From contig JAHILQ010000020.1 in NCBI GenBank assembly GCA_018896985.1, positions 1-16,162 on the forward strand: a stretch of DNA of 16,162 nucleotides. Reading direction: 5' to 3'. This DNA comes from Nitrospinota bacterium (lineage in GTDB: Bacteria > Nitrospirota > Thermodesulfovibrionia > Thermodesulfovibrionales > UBA1546). A program made the translations under genes and the position numbers. The notes under the pieces are model-generated. The model searched no databases, was not told the DNA's origin, and saw nothing but the letters and a program-made list of their open reading frames with translations. Below, one piece after another: positions 12,553 to 16,162 of the stretch. The first letter of the stretch is position 1; each line of letters begins with the position of its first letter.

Positions 12553-14028
12553 GTGAAATTTTTACTTCTGTTTTTTGGAATATTTGTCTTCTTGACAGGA
12601 GCGGCATCCTATGCCGCGAATGTAGAAACTAAAAGCGATCTCTATCTTGACCTTGAGCGCCTCTCTGCCTATAGCCTGATAGACTCGGCAATCCTCGGCG
12701 CAAGACCCATTGATAGACGTGAGTTCGCAAGGCTCGTAATAGAGGCATCTAAGAAGTTTGAAGTTCAAGCAACTTCTGATCTCTTACCTCAAGCCCTAAG
12801 GTTCATCCTCGAAAAACTTAAGGAAGAGTTCAGAGAGGAGATTGCAGAGATAGGATACGAGGCGTCTTACATAAAACCGATAAGAAAGGTCAATCTGAAA
12901 TATTCCCATCTTGAAGGTGATGCATCAACATTTCCGGGGATAAAGGCATCACAGGAGCCGTTTAACTATAACAACGAGGGAATAGCCTTGAATAAGGATA
13001 ATCTATTCATAGATCTTGAGGGTGGTGCAAGATATGGTTCGCTATCTTTTTATATCAATCCTCTTTTAACCTCAAACCTTGAACCTCGAACCTTTAAACT
13101 TAACAAGGGCTATGGAAAGTTTTATATTGGCAAATTCTCTGTAGAAGCTGGAAAGGACTCTCTCTGGTGGGGGCAGGGAAGGCATGGAAGTCTTATACTT
13201 ACGAACAATGCAGAGCCCTTTAAACTCTTAAAAATAAGCAACGAGGTTCCTTTTAATCTGCCAATATTAGGCCTTTTCAGGATGGATTTTCTCCTTACAA
13301 GACTTGAGGAGGACAGGGATCATCCAAAGCCCTACTTCGGAGGAATCAGGCTGAGCTTTAAGCCACGGCCATGGCTTGAATTTGGTCTGACAAGGACAGC
13401 CATAACAGGGGGCAGAGGTATGCCGAGCCTCGGACTTGGTGATATAGGCACAATCCTTATAGGTAGGAATTTAGAGGGGACAAAGGGTGAGAGCAACCAG
13501 ATAGCAGGTGTGGATGTTCGCATAAGAATCACCCCTCTCAAGGCTTACATCTATGGAGAGGCTGCTGGAGATGATGAGGCAGGAGGGCTTCCGTATAAGT
13601 GGGCATATATTGCTGGCGTTTATTTTGCGGATATCCTTGGCGCTGATTTGAGAGTGGAGCATGCAAATACTGCCTTTCAGTATACTGGGTGGTACACACA
13701 TGGTGTTTATACCTCAGGCTATACCTATAAAGGCAGGCTTATCGGCCATCATATGGGTGGAGATGCAAAGGATATCTTTGTCGGTTCCTCGCTTTTTCTG
13801 AATAGAAATACAAAGGTCTCTCTGCACTATGATTATGAAAAAAGAGGAGTCTCAAGGCCGAATCCAGAAAGCCGCAATGAGTTGCTTTTTGGCTTAAAGC
13901 AGAGGGTCTCAAAAGGGATTACCCTGAGCCTAAAAGGCGGGTATGAAAAGGTTAAAAACTCAGACTACGTTTCTGGAAGGGATAAAGAGAATAAACTGAT
14001 TGAATTTTCACTTGAATTAATTCGGTGA
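12532..14028 (+). CDS. Wzi-family capsule/exopolysaccharide assembly outer-membrane protein
   Basis: Wzi-type proteins are outer-membrane barrels that help attach or assemble surface polysaccharide. Visible: a signal peptide (KFLLLFFGIFVFLTGAASYA, cut before ANVETKSD), then DLERLSAYSLIDSAILGARP and RREFARLVIEA, the typical start of the family, and a long run of amphipathic strands with aromatic belts (YGKFYIGKFSVEAGKDSLWW, GGIRLSFKPRPWLEFGLTRT, KVSLHYDYEKRG, FSLELIR at the end). About 498 aa is normal. The start is uncertain: ATG 12532 or GTG 12553, because the IS remnant abuts the 5' end and no ribosome binding site precedes either. The frame opens even earlier (12472), but that is antisense to the transposase fragment. 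It is followed by the SLBB exporter gene. Confidence 0.82.
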   Translation: MFISSPSVKFLLLFFGIFVFLTGAASYAANVETKSDLYLDLERLSAYSLIDSAILGARPIDRREFARLVIEASKKFEVQATSDLLPQALRFILEKLKEEFREEIAEIGYEASYIKPIRKVNLKYSHLEGDASTFPGIKASQEPFNYNNEGIALNKDNLFIDLEGGARYGSLSFYINPLLTSNLEPRTFKLNKGYGKFYIGKFSVEAGKDSLWWGQGRHGSLILTNNAEPFKLLKISNEVPFNLPILGLFRMDFLLTRLEEDRDHPKPYFGGIRLSFKPRPWLEFGLTRTAITGGRGMPSLGLGDIGTILIGRNLEGTKGESNQIAGVDVRIRITPLKAYIYGEAAGDDEAGGLPYKWAYIAGVYFADILGADLRVEHANTAFQYTGWYTHGVYTSGYTYKGRLIGHHMGGDAKDIFVGSSLFLNRNTKVSLHYDYEKRGVSRPNPESRNELLFGLKQRVSKGITLSLKGGYEKVKNSDYVSGRDKENKLIEFSLELIR

Positions 14029-14086
14029 TACGATTAAAATAAAACCCACATGAGCTTTCAGTTCACAATGGGGCATGAAACATTCA

Positions 14087-14102
14087 TGCCGACAAGTCGG
14101 CA
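14087..14102. repeat. Small perfect palindrome TGCCGAC-AA-GTCGGCA
   Basis: Seven-bp arms with a two-base loop in the wzi-like/SLBB gap. There is no T-tract, so the role is unknown; it could be part of the same repeat cluster that follows. Confidence 0.6.
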
Positions 14103-14139
14103 CAAAGGGGAATGAAAATATCAGCACCCTCCCCTTAAT

Positions 14140-14218
14140 CCCCTCCCATCAAGGGAGGGGAGAGAATAAATAAGTCCCCTCTCCCCTTGTGGGAGAGGGA
14201 TAGGGTGAGGGGGGATTT
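14140..14218. repeat. Cluster of GC-rich palindromic repeats
   Basis: Two perfect hairpins: CCCCTCCC/GGGAGGGG (14140-14160, loop ATCAA) and CCCTCTCCC/GGGAGAGGG (14177-14199), followed by GGGTGAGGGGGGATT (14203-14217), identical to the right arm of the repeat at 785-828. These are dispersed REP/MITE-like intergenic elements. The surrounding 14029-14280 stretch holds no gene. Confidence 0.8.
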
Positions 14219-14280
14219 GAAAGGTATTTTCGGGACAACCCATAGGGTTTGTTGAAACTTGAACTTATAAGAGGGGTTTT

Positions 14281-16162
14281 ATGATAAAACCGATTCGTCT
14301 TACATCTTGTGTCTCACGTCTCACGTCTTACGTTACAGCTTTACTGTTTATACTCATTTTTTCAGGTAGTGTGTCTGCCCAGCAGATTCAGATGATTCCA
14401 ATAACGCCTGCATATCAGCTACCTTCGGGTTTTGCCCAACCTCTTCCACCTATACAAGGCCAGTGGCCAACCTTACAACAGCCATCACCTCAGCCACCTC
14501 CCGCACAACCAGCTCCGCCACCTACTCGGCCTCCTTCCGTAGAAAAACCCTCAGAGTTTGAGCGATATATCTCTGATAAAATATTAGGTGTAAAAAGCCC
14601 ATTTGCAGTATCTACTGATATCAGACAATTTGGCTACGACCTATTCAGGCAGCCCCCATCCACCTTTGCACCTGTTGATAATATACCTGTGGGCCCTGAT
14701 TATGTCCTTGGTCCTGGGGATGAGATAAGAATAACTGTATGGGGGAAGATCGAGGGGCAGTGGAATGTTGTAGTTGACAGGGATGGCAATGTAAGTCTTC
14801 CGAAGGTTGGCATCCTTGGGGTTACAGGGCTTACCTTTAAAGAATTAAAAGAGCTCTTGCATAAAGAGTTTTCGAAATACTATACAGGCTTTGAGATGAA
14901 TGTGAGCATGGGCCCATTAAGGACAATAAGGATCTATGTTGTTGGTAATGCAGAAAGACCAGGAGCATACACTATATCTTCTCTTTCGACCCTTGTTAAT
15001 GCCCTTTTTGAGGCAGGTGGGCCGAGTAAGACAGGGACTATGAGGGAGATTCAGGTCAAGAGGAATGGCAAAACAATTGTCCATTTTGATATATATGATT
15101 TCCTGCTAAAGGGTGATAAGACAAAGGATATAAGGCTTATGCCTGAGGATGTGATATTTATACCACCCGTAGGTCATCTTGTTGCCATCGCAGGTAGCGT
15201 CAATAGCCCTGCTATATATGAGCTTAAAGGGGAGAGAACGATTTCCCAATTGATAGAAATGGCTGGCGGGTTGAGCGACATTGCATTTAAGGATAGGGTT
15301 CAGATCGAGCGGATTGTTGATAATTCTCGTCAGATAGTATTTGAATCCGACCTTGCTGGAGCAAATGATATGAAAGTTCAATCTGGGGATGTGGTAAAAA
15401 TTTTCCAGATCGTTCAAGACAAAAGAACTGTAAGGATTTCCGGCGCGGTGCAGAGGGAAGGTGAGTATGGGGTTAAGTTAGGAATGACTGTCAAGGACCT
15501 GATTTCTATGGCAGGTGGACTTAAGTATTATGCATACAATAAAGAGGCAGAATTAACGAGGGTATATGTTACTGACAAGGGCCAAGAACTGAAAAAATCA
15601 TAATAAATCTTGAAAAGGCATTAGCAGGAGACAGAGAAAACAATATACAGCTTAAAGAGGATGACTACCTCTTTGTCCGCGCTGTTCCTGAGTGGGAGCT
15701 CTACAAGATAGTAACCATTCAGGGTGAGGTCAAATTCCCGGGTCAATATACAATAAAGAAGGGTGAGAGACTATCTTCCCTTATTGAAAGGGCTGGGGGA
15801 TATACAGATAAGGCGTATCTAAGAGGCGCTGTATTTACAAGAGAGAGGGTTAGAGAACTTCAGCAAAAGCAGATCAATGAGATGGTAGAAAGGCTTGAAA
15901 GGGAGTTGTTAGGAAGAGGCGCAGCAGAGACAGCAACTGCCTTATCACCTGAAGAGGCAAAGATCAAGGGATACGAAATCAAGCAGAAAAGAGACTTTGC
16001 AGCAAAACTTAAGGAGATCAAGGCAAAGGGCAGGATGGTCATAATCTTAAATCAACCCGAGCCTCTGAAAAAGACGCCTTATGACATTGAACTTGAGGAA
16101 GGTGACAGCCTGTCTATCCCTTCAAATCCTCAGAGTGTTCAGATTATAGGGTCTGTATATAA
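14281..16162 (+). pseudogene. SLBB-domain polysaccharide export protein (Wza-like), split by a -1 frameshift and cut by the right edge
   Basis: Periplasmic/outer-membrane export channel component for capsule or exopolysaccharide. Signal peptide (VTALLFILIFSGSVSA), a Pro/Gln-rich linker (about 45-90), a Poly_export domain (about 137-218: GPDYVLGPGDEIRITVWGK ... VDRDGNVSLPKVG), then repeated SLBB units (IRIYVVGNAERPGAYTISSL; LVAIAGSVNSPAIYELKG; VRISGAVQREGEYGV). The first frame stops at 15601 after GQELKKS. The -1 frame continues without a break: IINLEKALAGDRENNIQLKE, DDYLFVRAVPEWELYKIVT, another SLBB unit, then a charged coiled coil (about 15850-16030), still open at 16162. The missing base lies between 15579 (GGG) and 15597 (A6). 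ATG 14281 has GAGGGG 4 nt upstream. Confidence 0.85.

Overview
The window is a bacterial chromosome segment of moderate GC. It has a Gram-negative envelope signature (Wzi-type outer-membrane barrel, SLBB polysaccharide-export protein, lipoprotein) and the head of a division/cell-wall (dcw) cluster. The gene set, the GC-rich palindromic repeats and the style of the SLBB protein suggest Nitrospirota (Thermodesulfovibrionia-like) or a deltaproteobacterial relative. This is an impression; no rRNA or other marker is present.

Layout. (1) 1-2593, minus strand: mraZ - rsmH - ftsL - ftsI (ftsI runs off the left edge), led by a near-consensus promoter and a three-repeat MraZ operator. A 20-bp-arm GC-rich hairpin sits between ftsL and ftsI. 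(2) About 2600-9480: an accessory island on the minus strand. It holds a PIN-toxin/antitoxin pair flanked by two diverged copies of a ~100-bp sequence that looks like a transposase tail, then a compact six-gene operon transcribed 9357->3682: PyrF-like, PyrE-like, SIR2-like (frameshifted), a PRTase-like protein with a large C-terminal extension, an unrecognised 408-aa protein and a winged-helix-like 174-aa protein. (3) 9477-9770: debris, namely the C-terminal stub of a DUF3047-type gene, an AT-rich repeat and a hairpin. (4) 9798-11753, minus strand: a DEAD-box RNA helicase, preceded by a 59-aa basic protein with a TTG start and a leader holding a terminator-like hairpin. (5) 11767-16162, plus strand: a lipoprotein with its own strong promoter, an internally deleted IS remnant, then a surface polysaccharide locus (Wzi-like barrel, palindromic repeats, SLBB/Wza-like exporter split by a frameshift and leaving the right edge).

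The most interesting system is the six-gene operon. It joins an NAD-binding/hydrolysing SIR2 fold, an atypical PRTase fused to a winged-helix-like tail, a wHTH-like protein and an unknown partner to orotate PRTase and a divergent OMP decarboxylase, all with overlapping or touching genes under one good promoter. I infer a nucleotide-metabolism-linked conflict (anti-phage) system. In this copy the SIR2 gene carries a -1 frameshift, either real decay or a sequence error. A second -1 frameshift of the same kind lies in the SLBB gene, so sequence error deserves a check.
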